Assembly: GCA_016794985.1 (NCBI GenBank) | Contig: JAEUIQ010000100.1 | Span: forward strand, 1-55,874 | Length of the DNA stretch: 55,874 nt | Direction: 5' to 3' | Source of the DNA: Planctomycetaceae bacterium | GTDB taxonomy: Bacteria; Planctomycetota; Planctomycetia; Pirellulales; Pirellulaceae | Shown: positions 43,675-53,136 of the stretch, piece by piece | Layout of the letters: every line of letters starts with the position of its first letter | Position numbering within the stretch: position 1 is the stretch's first letter | Translations under genes and position numbers: made by a program | The notes under the pieces: generated by a model | Databases searched by the model: none | Told to the model about the DNA's origin: nothing | Seen by the model: the letters and a program-made list of their open reading frames with translations, nothing else

Positions 43675-46600
43675 TTATTGGTACCTGAAATACTCCAGTT
43701 GTTGATGCAGAACAGCAAGCTGCTGTCTTACCACAACCTCGACGAGATCAGCTTCTTCGGACGAACATTGACTGTCCGCACCCAAGCGGCTGAGATTGAT
43801 CGGATCGGAGTTCGAATCCTTCAGCACCGATGGAGCTGATGTTCCGGCAACGACGGGCAGCCCCGTCCTTCCTTGAGAAGCATCTCGCTCACCGGTGGAC
43901 GGACCGGCGACACCATCACGATCTTGACCGTCATCGCATCGCATTCCCGTAGAACCATCTTCGCACGATTTCTCGCACGATTCCTCGGATGCGGTCGGCG
44001 CTATTTGGTCATACCAATAGCGCTGACGCTCGAAGGGATAGCCAGGAAGATTGACGCGCCGACGATGTTCGTTTTGATAGGCGCCGGCAAAATTCACTGC
44101 CACGCCTGCCTGCCATAATGTTCCAAGAGTGCCCCACAAATGTTTACTTGCCGAGTTCTGTTGTTTGGCATGTGGGGATACCGACACCACAACTCGTTCC
44201 GCTGCCAAGCCGGGTTGTTGGCGTGTCAAGGTAGACAGCGTTTGCCCAGGGCCGACTTCTAACATGACCGCATTGGGTAGTTCCAAGGCCGCGGCGACCG
44301 CATCTGAAAACTGCACGGTCTCACGAAGGTGCCGCGCCCAATACATTGGATCACACGCCAGTTCAGCCGACAGCGGTAGCCCTGTCACCGTGGACATGAT
44401 CGGGATCTGAGGTGGCGACAGTTTTAGCTGCGAGAGCAGCGCAAAGAACGGCTCAATGGCTGGCTCCATCATGTTGGAGTGGAACGCATGCGAAGTGTGA
44501 AGCGGCGTCGCAGGAATGTCTTGTTGTTCCAATCGTTCTTGGAATTGGGCTATGGCGTCAGCAGTCCCCGAAACGACCGTCAACACTGGGCTGTTGACCG
44601 CCGCAATCGACAACTCACGGCTCGAAAATTCCTGCAACAAACGAGACACGGTGGCCACGTCGACGCGAACCGCCAACATGTTGCCCGCCGGCAACCGCTG
44701 CATCAACCGAGCCCGATGAACCACGGCCGTCAAAGCATCCGACAACGAGAACACGCCACCCAAACAAGCGGCCACGAACTCGCCAACACTGTGTCCTACC
44801 ATCAGCTGCGGACGAACACCGCAAGCCATCAGCCACCGGGCGTAAGCATACGACACGGCAAAGATGGCCGGCTGTGCTACTTCGGTGTTGCGCAGCGCCG
44901 CCAACGAAGCCTCGGAGTCGACCATGTCCGCGGCGACAAAGATCTTGTCGCGGAGGTCAAAGTCCAATAAAGATCGCAAAATCGCACAACATTCGTCAAA
45001 GGCTGCCCTGAATTCCGGTTCCGTGGCATACAACTCGCGGCCCATGTTCAAAAACTGGGAGCCCTGTCCGGGGAACATCCAGACGCAGGGGATGTCTTGG
45101 CGAACTTGATGCCGCCACGACTTCAATTCGGTGCTTTGCTGACGCAGTTGACGCAAGAGGTCGGCGGTGTCGTGGGACACGAATGTCGTTGTGTAATTGA
45201 ACTTTTTGCGCCCCGTTTGCAAGGTGTAGGCGATCTCAGACAGCGGCGTCGCGGGATATCGTTCCAGAAAGTCGGCCATCCGGGCGCACGAGTTCTGTAG
45301 TGCTCCCGAAGTACGGGCAGAAATCGGAATCAGCCAATGACTCCGCGGATCCGAGTTCGCTGTTAGAAGCGGGGGCTCTTCGATCACAACATGAGCGTTG
45401 GTTCCACCCACACCAAACGAACTTAATCCAGCGCGTCGGACCATTTCCGAACGTCGCCAAGGTCGCAGCTCCGTATTGACGAAGAACGGGCTATTGGCGA
45501 AATCGATGTTCGGGTTCGGAGTCTCGAAGTTCAAACTTGGTGGAATCACTTCGTGACGCATCGCCAGACAGACTTTGATCAGTCCGGAAACCCCGGCAGC
45601 CACATCCAAATGTCCAATATTGGTTTTCAACGAACCGATCGCGCAGTACTGTCGACGATCCGTTGTGCGACGAAAGGCTCGCGTCAACGCTTCGACTTCA
45701 ATCGGATCACCCAATGCGGTACTCGTTCCATGAGCCTCCATGTAACCGATCGAGTCGGCGGAGACCTTGGCCATCTCATGAGCCAAGCGAATCGCTTCGT
45801 ATTGACCGGTGACGCTGGGGGCAGTGTACCCCATTTTGGCGCGACCATCATTGTTCAAACCCCAACCCTGCAGCACTGCATAAATCGGATCACCATCCGC
45901 CACCGCATCGGCGTATCGCTTCAGCACCACAACTCCGGCGCCTTCCCCGAACACCGTGCCTCGGGCCTTCGCATCAAAAGTGCGACAGACACCGTCCGGC
46001 GATACCATCCCGCCTTCCGTGTAAAGATAGCCGCGATTTTGCGGTAGTTTCAAAGTTACACCGCCGGCCAGCGCCATGTGGCATTGGCCCAAGACCAAGC
46101 TTTGACACGCTTGCGCAATCGCCACCAAAGAAGTAGAGCAAGCCGTTTGTATGGTCATCGCCGGCCCGCGCAAATTCAACAAATACGAGACTCGGGTCAC
46201 TAAGTAATCTTTGTCGTTGCCCAACTCGGTCTGCAAATCACCACCGTGAAACGCGTTTGCCAAACTTTCTAGCAATTGCGGATTCTCCGCCAAACTGGAC
46301 AACACATACGTGTCCATGTAGCAACCGGCAAACAACCCGACCGGCACGTTGACATTGTCCGGTTGATAACCCGCATCCTCCAAAGCATGCCAACAGCATT
46401 CGAGCATGATGCGATGCTGTGGATCCATCACCTGGGCTTCTTTGGGAAAGATCCCGAAGAACTTGGCGTCGAAGTATTCGGGATTCGCAATCGCGGCTGA
46501 GCGTTTGACGAGATTCGGGTTGCGTCGCAACGGACTTTGCGAAGACAGGTTGAGTTTTTCGTCCGGAATATCAACGATACAGCATTCGCCCTGCACCAAT

Positions 46601-48843
46601 TTTTGCCACAAGCTCGGCACATCTTCCGCGTTGGGATACCGACCCGCAACACCAATGATCGCGATGCGATGATCAGTGGCGGAACTTGAATTCGTGCTTG
46701 GGTTGGTTGCCGTTCGACTTGCAGCGGTTTGACGCGAGTCATCGGTCGGTTCAACACCTTTGGCCGCGATCCGTTGGGCTATCTTGTCAATCGTCGGCAA
46801 CGAAAACAACTCCATGATCGAAACATCCGTCTGCAGCTCCCGATGGAGATAGCCCAATATCTGAACCGCTTGCAACGACGTGAGTCCCAATGCCTTGAGC
46901 GAATCGTGGATGCCAATCCGTTGCAACCGCAACACTCGACAGCAGATCGCCGCCACCTTGACTTGCACTTCGGTCTGCGGCGCCACGTAGGGCTCATCCA
47001 GTTCAGGGCGTTCTGCGGATTCGACCGCCATCCGTCTCATGATTTGAGCGACTTCGGCCATTTCCGTGGCAATCCAGTACATCTGTTCGGAATCGCTGGG
47101 GCGAACAGAGGGAGCCTCGACGGATGACGCCAACGTATCGTTCGTCGCTGCCGAAGCCGATCTCGCACCACCGTCCGCGGTCCGCGTTGCCAGCGTCGCT
47201 TTTTGAAGGCGTGTTTCCAATTCGTCCGGAGTCAACACCCAAACTTGACGCGTCGAAACACCAGGATCCGCCATGCAACCAAGACTTTGCAGCAAGCGCT
47301 GGGCGGGCTCATTCTTGGTGGTGCTTTGAAACACGAGCTGAATGGAATGACAGTTCGCTGCGCGCGCCTTGACCACCAGCTGTCGCAGCATTTCGAGTTC
47401 TACGCGGCGCCCCAGGGCACGGCAACTCAGCAGGAAAGTGTCCAGCAGCAGTTGCTGTTCCTGAATGCGATACAGACTCAAACCGACCAAACCATAGTCA
47501 CCAAACTTATCCGACACCCGAACCACGTCGACGCAAGAACCCGGCTCGCGACACCATTGTGAAACCTCGGGAACCGAACGACGAACGGTCGTGAAGTTGA
47601 GTTGGTTCGTGCGTTGCGTCATCTGCGCGACGCGCTCCAGATCCGATTCGGCCATCGGTTCAATCGCGACCACAAGTTGCAGGCTGTTTAAGAACTCGTC
47701 GAGCGTTAACACGCTTTGCCGGACATGTTGGCGCTGGCGTTCTTCCGCATAGCGTCGGGCTCGTTGCCGATCTTCTTCGTTGACGGTTGGAATATCGAAC
47801 GCCCACGTATGGTCGAGAAACGCGGAGAGTCCGGTACTGGGAAGTTGAAGCGTCAAAACTTCGGGACAGGCCGCTCGAACTTCCGCGCATTCGATCGGGT
47901 TGTCGTCGATAAAGATAAAACTGTCGAGTCCGAGATTTAATTCGGCGGCCAACGAACGTAGGTTTTCAGCTTTGCTAATCCAATTGATACGTTCCGCGGC
48001 GATGTCCTCGCGGCGAAGGATCATTTGCGAGTTCTGGTCAAATACCGCCCACACATCTTCGGGGCGATTCTTGCTGCACAAGCACAACAAGACTCCTGCT
48101 TCACGCAGTTGACGCATTTGCCGCTGCAATTGTTGCCGCTGCGGTCCGACTTGTACTTGTTGGGCTCCCTCCTCGGCACAAACACCATCCCACAACGTTT
48201 GATCGCAATCCAGGGCGACGACTTTGTATGGCAGGCGATTGCTCGCTTGGATATGACGACACACCATCGTGGCCAGTGCCACAAAGTACTCGGGCCGGTA
48301 CGGAACATGGGCCGCTCGCAACGTGACCGAATCGAACTTCTGAGCGACAGGATACAACCGATCGATATCCGCTGACGAGACACAATGCACACCGGTTCGA
48401 GCAACCAATTCGGCCCGGAGCCGCTCCTCCAAGTCAGGTGTTGTTCCGCTCAGCGGCGCCTCATCCGAATTCGAGTCGCAAATGAAGACCAGCAGCTTGC
48501 TGCGACTGCGTTGTTGAAAGCTATCGACGGCCGCGAGAAACTCGACCAGTCTTTGATCGGCACCGGCTCCGTCGGTGGCGGTCCACCAATCCGCGACTCG
48601 GATCAAGAGGACGTTCACACCCGAATCATTGGCGGCGAACTGAGAAGCCGGATCGATCAATTGTTGAAACATTTGACCATAGGGAGCCGCGTTGGCAGCA
48701 CCGCGCCATTTCAGCCACAACAGCCATTGGCTCAGCGGTTGGAGAATGGGGTCGACAGTGAATGTCCCGGAAATGACAATTTTTTGATCGTTCACAGGGA
48801 ACCTTACCAAGCGAGGCGAAGCGACAGACGCGGACGCGGCCAT
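43675..48843 (-). CDS. PKS protein: FkbH loading domain - ACP - ketosynthase - acyltransferase
   Basis: The 1722-residue protein starts with an FkbH-like part: an N-terminal SGNH-like region, HAD motif ALDCDQTLWDGV (Asp ~210/212) and IFIDDNPIECAEV, then an acyltransferase-like part with DTFLLSCRALGRRVE and TTKNEPAQRLL (to about 555). An ACP follows (LGLTSLQAVQIL, Ser ~652). The KS (about 725-1150) has TACSTSL (Cys ~901), EAHGTSTALGDP and NIGHLDVAAG. The AT (about 1280-1600) has GHSVGE (~1351) and HAFHS (~1453), the malonyl-CoA-type signature. No KR, DH or ER. The C-terminal tail ends in a helix (VVVRQQLAVLHQQLEYF) that may dock to the partner. FkbH proteins load glycerate from 1,3-bisphosphoglycerate onto an ACP. 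AAGAGTG precedes the ATG. Confidence 0.94.
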   Translation of the reverse strand: MAASASVASPRLVRFPVNDQKIVISGTFTVDPILQPLSQWLLWLKWRGAANAAPYGQMFQQLIDPASQFAANDSGVNVLLIRVADWWTATDGAGADQRLVEFLAAVDSFQQRSRSKLLVFICDSNSDEAPLSGTTPDLEERLRAELVARTGVHCVSSADIDRLYPVAQKFDSVTLRAAHVPYRPEYFVALATMVCRHIQASNRLPYKVVALDCDQTLWDGVCAEEGAQQVQVGPQRQQLQRQMRQLREAGVLLCLCSKNRPEDVWAVFDQNSQMILRREDIAAERINWISKAENLRSLAAELNLGLDSFIFIDDNPIECAEVRAACPEVLTLQLPSTGLSAFLDHTWAFDIPTVNEEDRQRARRYAEERQRQHVRQSVLTLDEFLNSLQLVVAIEPMAESDLERVAQMTQRTNQLNFTTVRRSVPEVSQWCREPGSCVDVVRVSDKFGDYGLVGLSLYRIQEQQLLLDTFLLSCRALGRRVELEMLRQLVVKARAANCHSIQLVFQSTTKNEPAQRLLQSLGCMADPGVSTRQVWVLTPDELETRLQKATLATRTADGGARSASAATNDTLASSVEAPSVRPSDSEQMYWIATEMAEVAQIMRRMAVESAERPELDEPYVAPQTEVQVKVAAICCRVLRLQRIGIHDSLKALGLTSLQAVQILGYLHRELQTDVSIMELFSLPTIDKIAQRIAAKGVEPTDDSRQTAASRTATNPSTNSSSATDHRIAIIGVAGRYPNAEDVPSLWQKLVQGECCIVDIPDEKLNLSSQSPLRRNPNLVKRSAAIANPEYFDAKFFGIFPKEAQVMDPQHRIMLECCWHALEDAGYQPDNVNVPVGLFAGCYMDTYVLSSLAENPQLLESLANAFHGGDLQTELGNDKDYLVTRVSYLLNLRGPAMTIQTACSTSLVAIAQACQSLVLGQCHMALAGGVTLKLPQNRGYLYTEGGMVSPDGVCRTFDAKARGTVFGEGAGVVVLKRYADAVADGDPIYAVLQGWGLNNDGRAKMGYTAPSVTGQYEAIRLAHEMAKVSADSIGYMEAHGTSTALGDPIEVEALTRAFRRTTDRRQYCAIGSLKTNIGHLDVAAGVSGLIKVCLAMRHEVIPPSLNFETPNPNIDFANSPFFVNTELRPWRRSEMVRRAGLSSFGVGGTNAHVVIEEPPLLTANSDPRSHWLIPISARTSGALQNSCARMADFLERYPATPLSEIAYTLQTGRKKFNYTTTFVSHDTADLLRQLRQQSTELKSWRHQVRQDIPCVWMFPGQGSQFLNMGRELYATEPEFRAAFDECCAILRSLLDFDLRDKIFVAADMVDSEASLAALRNTEVAQPAIFAVSYAYARWLMACGVRPQLMVGHSVGEFVAACLGGVFSLSDALTAVVHRARLMQRLPAGNMLAVRVDVATVSRLLQEFSSRELSIAAVNSPVLTVVSGTADAIAQFQERLEQQDIPATPLHTSHAFHSNMMEPAIEPFFALLSQLKLSPPQIPIMSTVTGLPLSAELACDPMYWARHLRETVQFSDAVAAALELPNAVMLEVGPGQTLSTLTRQQPGLAAERVVVSVSPHAKQQNSASKHLWGTLGTLWQAGVAVNFAGAYQNEHRRRVNLPGYPFERQRYWYDQIAPTASEESCEKSCEDGSTGMRCDDGQDRDGVAGPSTGERDASQGRTGLPVVAGTSAPSVLKDSNSDPINLSRLGADSQCSSEEADLVEVVVRQQLAVLHQQLEYFRYQ

Positions 48844-48971
48844 CCATCACTCTTGATGATATTCCAGCCCTCTCTGGAAGCGGCAAATTGTTGATTTTTA
48901 ACAACACGCCCCACCAAAACCGGGGGTCGCGGTTGCACCGATGTTCACGAGGGCGCCGAAAAACGGTCGGC

Positions 48972-49988
48972 TCAAAACGGGACGTTGGAGTCGCTGTCGG
49001 GATCGTGGTCGTCATCATCGTCGTGCAGATCATCAGCGGCCAGAAAATCGGCCAACTGATCGCGATCCGGATGTAACGGGTCTTGAACGTCGAAAAAAAA
49101 GTCGCCCAAACCCATCGGCAGAGAATCACCGCCCAACGACCGCTTGCGACGCTCCGCCATTCGTTCCAGATCCAGAGCATCTTGTCCCAGACAAGCTTCC
49201 AAGGCCTCACGCCACGCTGCATCGCGACTGATGGGATGGTCGGGGTCCTGTTGGAGACGCTTGAGTGCATACCGCAGCAAATTGATTCCATCACGCGGAG
49301 AAAAATCCAGTTTCAATTGATGGCTGCGTTGGAGAAACTCGGTGGTCATTTCCAGTAACTCGGATTCACAAAATGGCAAATGGTACTTCAAGATCGCCAT
49401 TTCATCTTCACGATTCGGATAGCCTAAATGAAGCGTGGGCTGCAAACGACTCAGGATGTAATCGGGGATTTCAAAAGTTGAATCGTCTTGATTCATCGTC
49501 ACGGCACAGCGAAAATCCGGACTCGCTTGAATCGTAACCCCGGCCACAATCGATTCGACATATCGGCGATGGTCCAACAAAGGAGCCAATGAAGCCCAAG
49601 ATTTTTCGTTCATGCGATTGCCTTCATCCAACACACACACGCCGCCGCTGATCATCGCGCTGACCAATGGCGAAGCATGATAGGCAATCTTGCCGTTTTG
49701 ACTGAGAACGGGGGTAATCAACAAATCCTCGGGCCGAGTATCACTGGTGCATTGAAAAACGTAGATGGGCTTTTGGATCACTTCGGCAGCCGCCATCGCC
49801 AGAGCCGTCTTGCCGATTCCGGGGGCGCCAACCAAACGAGGAGACAGTGGTACGTCCCGCGGATCAACGACCAACCAACAAGCCAATACTTGCTTCAGGA
49901 TTTCTTGCTGCCCGATCCAATGGCCCACCACTTGATGGGGGGCGGAGAGTTGCACTTCGACGCCCTGAATTTCGACCTTTTTCAACAT
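48972..49988 (-). CDS. MoxR-family AAA+ ATPase
   Basis: The 338-residue protein has Walker A GAPGIGKTAL (about 55), a Walker B with VCVLDEGNRM (about 130), the sensor-type MNQD and the MoxR signature pattern (SRLQPTLHLGYPNREDE, then a lid domain). It ends in an unusual Asp-rich tail (DDLHDDDDDHDPDSD). MoxR ATPases act as chaperones for maturation of metal-cofactor or VWA-domain proteins; no VWA gene is adjacent. It lies 128 bp upstream of the PKS genes in the same orientation and may share their transcript. The ATG at 49988 is used. No clear ribosome site is present. Confidence 0.9.
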   Translation of the reverse strand: MLKKVEIQGVEVQLSAPHQVVGHWIGQQEILKQVLACWLVVDPRDVPLSPRLVGAPGIGKTALAMAAAEVIQKPIYVFQCTSDTRPEDLLITPVLSQNGKIAYHASPLVSAMISGGVCVLDEGNRMNEKSWASLAPLLDHRRYVESIVAGVTIQASPDFRCAVTMNQDDSTFEIPDYILSRLQPTLHLGYPNREDEMAILKYHLPFCESELLEMTTEFLQRSHQLKLDFSPRDGINLLRYALKRLQQDPDHPISRDAAWREALEACLGQDALDLERMAERRKRSLGGDSLPMGLGDFFFDVQDPLHPDRDQLADFLAADDLHDDDDDHDPDSDSNVPF

Positions 49989-50308
49989 GCGCGCAAAAAC
50001 CAACTTTCATTAAGGTTGCCGCCCAAATTCAATCCTACCCGATGTCCAACCACGGCAGCCACAAAGAGCGCCCCGCTTGGGATTTTTTCTCGATCGTCCT
50101 TTGACCAAGGACAGCGTCCGATTTTAGACCAGACCTCGATAACCACCAATTCCCAGCGCGACCTCCCACAATCGGAAACTTCCGCATAACCCGTCCCGCA
50201 ACCGTTCGAGCCGACCCCGTCGGAGGAAATCCGCACCAGTTCTCCTAAAGCGTGCTTTAAACTTCCGCGTCGCCAATAACCTTGGCTCCGATTGACGGAA
50301 AAACATCT
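49989..50308. other. Non-coding stretch between MoxR and the small membrane protein gene
   Basis: This 320-bp divergent intergenic region must hold the promoters for the MoxR/PKS unit (minus strand) and for the small membrane protein (plus strand). I see no terminator, repeat, RNA gene or strong promoter motif that I would assign. Confidence 0.4.
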
Positions 50309-50584
50309 ATGCCAGCCAAACTTCGAAATTCGAACGGCACCGCAGCAACCGCCGCGCCACGAAACCTGGGTATCACCCGGATCGTCATCGCGCAGATGGT
50401 CGGCTGCGGCGTGTTGGGTTGGGCCCTGTTTGCGGTCGCTGTGGAACGGTGGATTCCGGCCCACTCTTCCCATGTGAACCCCAAATCCGAATCGCTAACT
50501 CGGCAAGTTTCCGTTCCGAAAGCCGACTCGATCTCGGTCAAGTCCGCTCAGTTTCACGCACATGAACCAGACAAGACTCGGTAG
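50309..50584 (+). CDS. Small single-pass membrane protein
   Basis: The 91-residue protein has a basic N-terminus (KLRNSNGTAATAAPRNLG), one hydrophobic helix (about 28-46: IVIAQMVGCGVLGWALFAVA) and a polar C-terminal tail of about 45 residues. ATG 50309 is the likely start; a TTG 27 nt upstream is in frame. It is 39 bp before the glycosyltransferase gene on the same strand. I recognise no family, and its small size limits confidence. Confidence 0.5.
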   Translation: MPAKLRNSNGTAATAAPRNLGITRIVIAQMVGCGVLGWALFAVAVERWIPAHSSHVNPKSESLTRQVSVPKADSISVKSAQFHAHEPDKTR

Positions 50585-50623
50585 GCCTCTCGTGGCCCCT
50601 CATCCTTTCATGGGAACAACGCA

Positions 50624-51457
50624 ATGACCATCGCCTCCGAGCCCAAACTGCCCAAGAGTTCGTCGCAAACGACCAGTCGCGATTCGGCGTTGGACGTGAT
50701 CGCACGAGTCGAACAGCAGATGACCGAGCTGGAACGGCTGCTAGAGAAGCCCAAAGCCCCGTTTCTCCCGGATCATTTCGTATCCGTTGTCATCCCTGTC
50801 TACAATGAACAAGCGACCATTCTTCAAGTCGTTGAGGCCGTGTTGCGTCAACCCTTGGATCTAGAAGTGATCATTGTGGACGACGGCAGCACCGATGGGA
50901 CTCGCGATCGCTTGGCAGCCATCGCGGGCTTGGAGGGCGTCCGAGTCATTTACCACGAGAAGAACCAAGGCAAGGGTGCGGCACTTCGAACCGGATTGGC
51001 AGCAGCCGAAGGCGATTTCGTCGTGATTCAAGATGCCGATCTCGAGTACGACCCCAGCGAAATCGTCGCCCTGTTGTTGCCCTTGGCCAGCGGCGCTGCG
51101 GATGTGGTTTACGGATCACGCTTCGTCGCCGGACGCCCTCAGGGTTGCAGCCGCCTGCAATACTGGGGAAATCGCTTCCTGACCGGGCTATCTAACCAAA
51201 CGCTTGGCTTGCAATTGACCGATATGGAAACTTGCTACAAAGCCTTTTCCCGGTGGACCGTCGATTCATTGCAGCTGACCGAAAATCGCTTCGGATTTGA
51301 ACCAGAAGTTACCGCTCGTTTAGCCAACCTCGGCGCACGGATCAAAGAGATGCCGATCACCTACCAGCCACGCAGTTGGCGCGACGGTAAGAAGATCGGC
51401 TTTGGCGATTTGGCTAGCGCGATCCGCTGTATCTTCCGCTACAGCCGATCGAGCTAA
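50624..51457 (+). CDS. Family 2 glycosyltransferase (polyprenyl/dolichol-phosphate mannosyltransferase-like)
   Basis: The 277-residue protein has a charged N-terminal extension (about 1-50) followed by the GT2 fold: VVIPVYNEQATILQVVEAV, VIIVDDGSTDGTRD, KNQGKGAALRTGL, IQDADLEYDPSE (metal-binding DxD), VYGSRF and TDMETCYKAF. These match the polyprenyl-phosphate mannose/glucose transferase group. There are no membrane helices, so it is probably a soluble or peripheral enzyme that charges undecaprenyl phosphate for glycan assembly. No other glycan gene is near. It is convergent with the lipoprotein gene, 17 bp away. Confidence 0.93.
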   Translation: MTIASEPKLPKSSSQTTSRDSALDVIARVEQQMTELERLLEKPKAPFLPDHFVSVVIPVYNEQATILQVVEAVLRQPLDLEVIIVDDGSTDGTRDRLAAIAGLEGVRVIYHEKNQGKGAALRTGLAAAEGDFVVIQDADLEYDPSEIVALLLPLASGAADVVYGSRFVAGRPQGCSRLQYWGNRFLTGLSNQTLGLQLTDMETCYKAFSRWTVDSLQLTENRFGFEPEVTARLANLGARIKEMPITYQPRSWRDGKKIGFGDLASAIRCIFRYSRSS

Positions 51458-51474
51458 CTCCGTTTGGATGCGAG

Positions 51475-51924
51475 TTACTCGCCGCCAGCTTCATTCTTTG
51501 GGGCGGTATTGGTCCCGCGTTTCAGTTCAATATTGACTGGCTGGCCGGCAACCACGGTCAATCGCGTGCCCCCAGCGGCCGTTGTCCAGGTCGAGTCGAC
51601 CCGCGGTGGCCGAGTCAGCTCCTCACCTTGCGCCGGTCGCTCTTCGTCCATGTCCACAAACGTCACGACATGGTTCCCCGGGACCGCGCCTTCACGTTGA
51701 TCGTCACACTTCAACGTGAACTCTCCCTTTTCGTTTGTGATTGCGGACGAAGAAGGTCCCGCACCGTTCTCCATAACGTCGGGCATAAATCGCACCAAAA
51801 TGTTCGGTGCCGCGACTCCGTCGATTTTTAGCGTCCCTGAAACTGGAACCAATTCGGCCTCTTGTTTTCCGCAGCCAACCGCCAACGCCAAGACGCTTAA
51901 ACAGATTAGAATTTGTTGCTTCAT
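51475..51924 (-). CDS. Secreted lipoprotein with carboxypeptidase-regulatory-like domain
   Basis: The 149-residue protein has a signal peptide ending in a lipobox (ALAVGC, Cys ~18) and one beta-sandwich domain (VSGTLKIDGVAAPNILVRF, NEKGEFTLKCDD, PGNHVVTF, GQPVNIELK) of the transthyretin/carboxypeptidase-regulatory type. Small lipoproteins of this kind next to DUF1559 genes are a familiar planctomycete pairing. AAAGGGA lies about 9 nt before the ATG. It is separated from the upstream DUF1559 gene by a terminator and so is probably transcribed on its own. Confidence 0.88.
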   Translation of the reverse strand: MKQQILICLSVLALAVGCGKQEAELVPVSGTLKIDGVAAPNILVRFMPDVMENGAGPSSSAITNEKGEFTLKCDDQREGAVPGNHVVTFVDMDEERPAQGEELTRPPRVDSTWTTAAGGTRLTVVAGQPVNIELKRGTNTAPKNEAGGE

Positions 51925-51951
51925 TTCGAAATCCCTTTGCTAATGAGGTAC

Positions 51952-51991
51952 AAAAAAACGGCAGTTGAGATCCAGGATCAAAACTGCCGTT
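51952..51991 (-). terminator. Rho-independent terminator (minus strand)
   Basis: On the minus strand, AACGGCAGTT (from 51991) pairs with AACTGCCGTT (to about 51957) across a 16-nt loop and is followed by TTTTTTG. It lies about 70 nt downstream of the DUF1559 gene at 52063. Confidence 0.88.
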
Positions 51992-52062
51992 GAATTTGAG
52001 TTCAACCTTCGGCCGACGACGAATCAATCATCGCCGCCACATGCAACTCGCACGACAACCGT

Positions 52063-53136
52063 TTAGTACGAATCGGCTGAAATAACCTGGCTATCAGCTC
52101 GTTGGCAGAACAAAGCCAATACGGTTTGCGGCAATTGCTCGTCAATAAACTTGGTCGACCCATCGCCCATAACGAAGTTGGCTCCGCCGGGATGGGCGCT
52201 ACCAAACGTACTCAGACGCATGTCTTGGAAAACGAACCAGGCGCTTTGAGCGGTTGGAGCACCCGGTTGACCATGGGCCCACGGGGTCTTGTAGTTGATA
52301 GGTGCAAACGCCCCGCCGAAAATGTTTCCCATCCCAGTATCACCACCTGCAGGGTACCAGCGAGCCCAAGTACGGATCGTACTGCCACTATTCCAACCAG
52401 CAACCGTGAACGAGTCAAAATTGTCGTCCATATGTTCACGTTCACCGAACAAGATCGTATTGCTCATTCCATCCAACACTTCAGGAATTCGTGTTTCTTT
52501 GCCCAAAGGAGCTGTTGCCGCCTTCCGAGCAAAAGCGACGGAATGCCCCCGCGGCATGGTCACTGCCATAAAGACACCATCGTTCGTGGACGAAGTGGCA
52601 AAGATCGGGCGAGTTCCACCGTTCATCTTGTACGACGTCATGCCGTAATATTCGGTCGTGCTGCCCGAAGTGTATGGTTCGGACTGACCCGTCAGTTGGT
52701 CCGACGAGCACAACAGAGTCTTGATGACCGCCGAAGCGCGAAACAGTGTGGGATCCGTCACCCGATTGTTCAAAGGAATCCGCGAATCCATGCCATCGAA
52801 GACATTTCCGGCTTCAATATAGGGCAGCAGGTAATAAAACGCCGAGTGACCCTGAAAGCTGAACCCCGAGGTTGAGCCGCTAGTCCACACCACGCCCGCT
52901 GCGTTCATACGGGTTTGCGTGTAGCCCGGTGGCAACTTCTGCCGGGCACTCTCGTAATTCATGACCGCCAGGCCAAGTTGCTTGAGATTGTTCTGGCACG
53001 AGGCGCGGCGAGCGGCTTCACGAGCCATTTGAACAGCAGGTAACAACAATCCCATCAATACGGCAATGATGGCGATGACCACCAATAACTCGACCAGGGT
53101 GAAACCCGATCGCTGTGGATTTTGGCCTCGGAACAT
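52063..53136 (-). CDS. DUF1559 protein with type IV pilin-like N-terminus
   Basis: The 357-residue protein begins with a prepilin segment, GFTLVELLVVIAIIAVLMGL, cleaved after Gly (about residue 11-12), followed by LLPAVQMAREAARRASCQNN and the DUF1559 domain (GLAVMNYESARQKLPPGY). It ends with HPGGANFVMGDGSTKF, the 'H-x9-DG' end block of the family. DUF1559 proteins are a planctomycete expansion of pilin-like surface proteins whose role is not settled. ATG 53136 is preferred, with AAGG about 9 nt upstream. Followed by a terminator. Confidence 0.93.
   Translation of the reverse strand: MFRGQNPQRSGFTLVELLVVIAIIAVLMGLLLPAVQMAREAARRASCQNNLKQLGLAVMNYESARQKLPPGYTQTRMNAAGVVWTSGSTSGFSFQGHSAFYYLLPYIEAGNVFDGMDSRIPLNNRVTDPTLFRASAVIKTLLCSSDQLTGQSEPYTSGSTTEYYGMTSYKMNGGTRPIFATSSTNDGVFMAVTMPRGHSVAFARKAATAPLGKETRIPEVLDGMSNTILFGEREHMDDNFDSFTVAGWNSGSTIRTWARWYPAGGDTGMGNIFGGAFAPINYKTPWAHGQPGAPTAQSAWFVFQDMRLSTFGSAHPGGANFVMGDGSTKFIDEQLPQTVLALFCQRADSQVISADSY

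Noticed and set aside
43801..43835. GTTCGAATCC, a T-loop-like tRNA word
   Set aside because: It lies inside the coding region of the FkbH-KS-AT protein, and no acceptor, D or anticodon arms can be drawn around it.
48890..48940. Terminator between MoxR and the PKS genes
   Set aside because: Only 5-bp stems (AACCG/CGGTT and TTGTT/AACAA) can be drawn, with a weak T-run; not strong enough to call.
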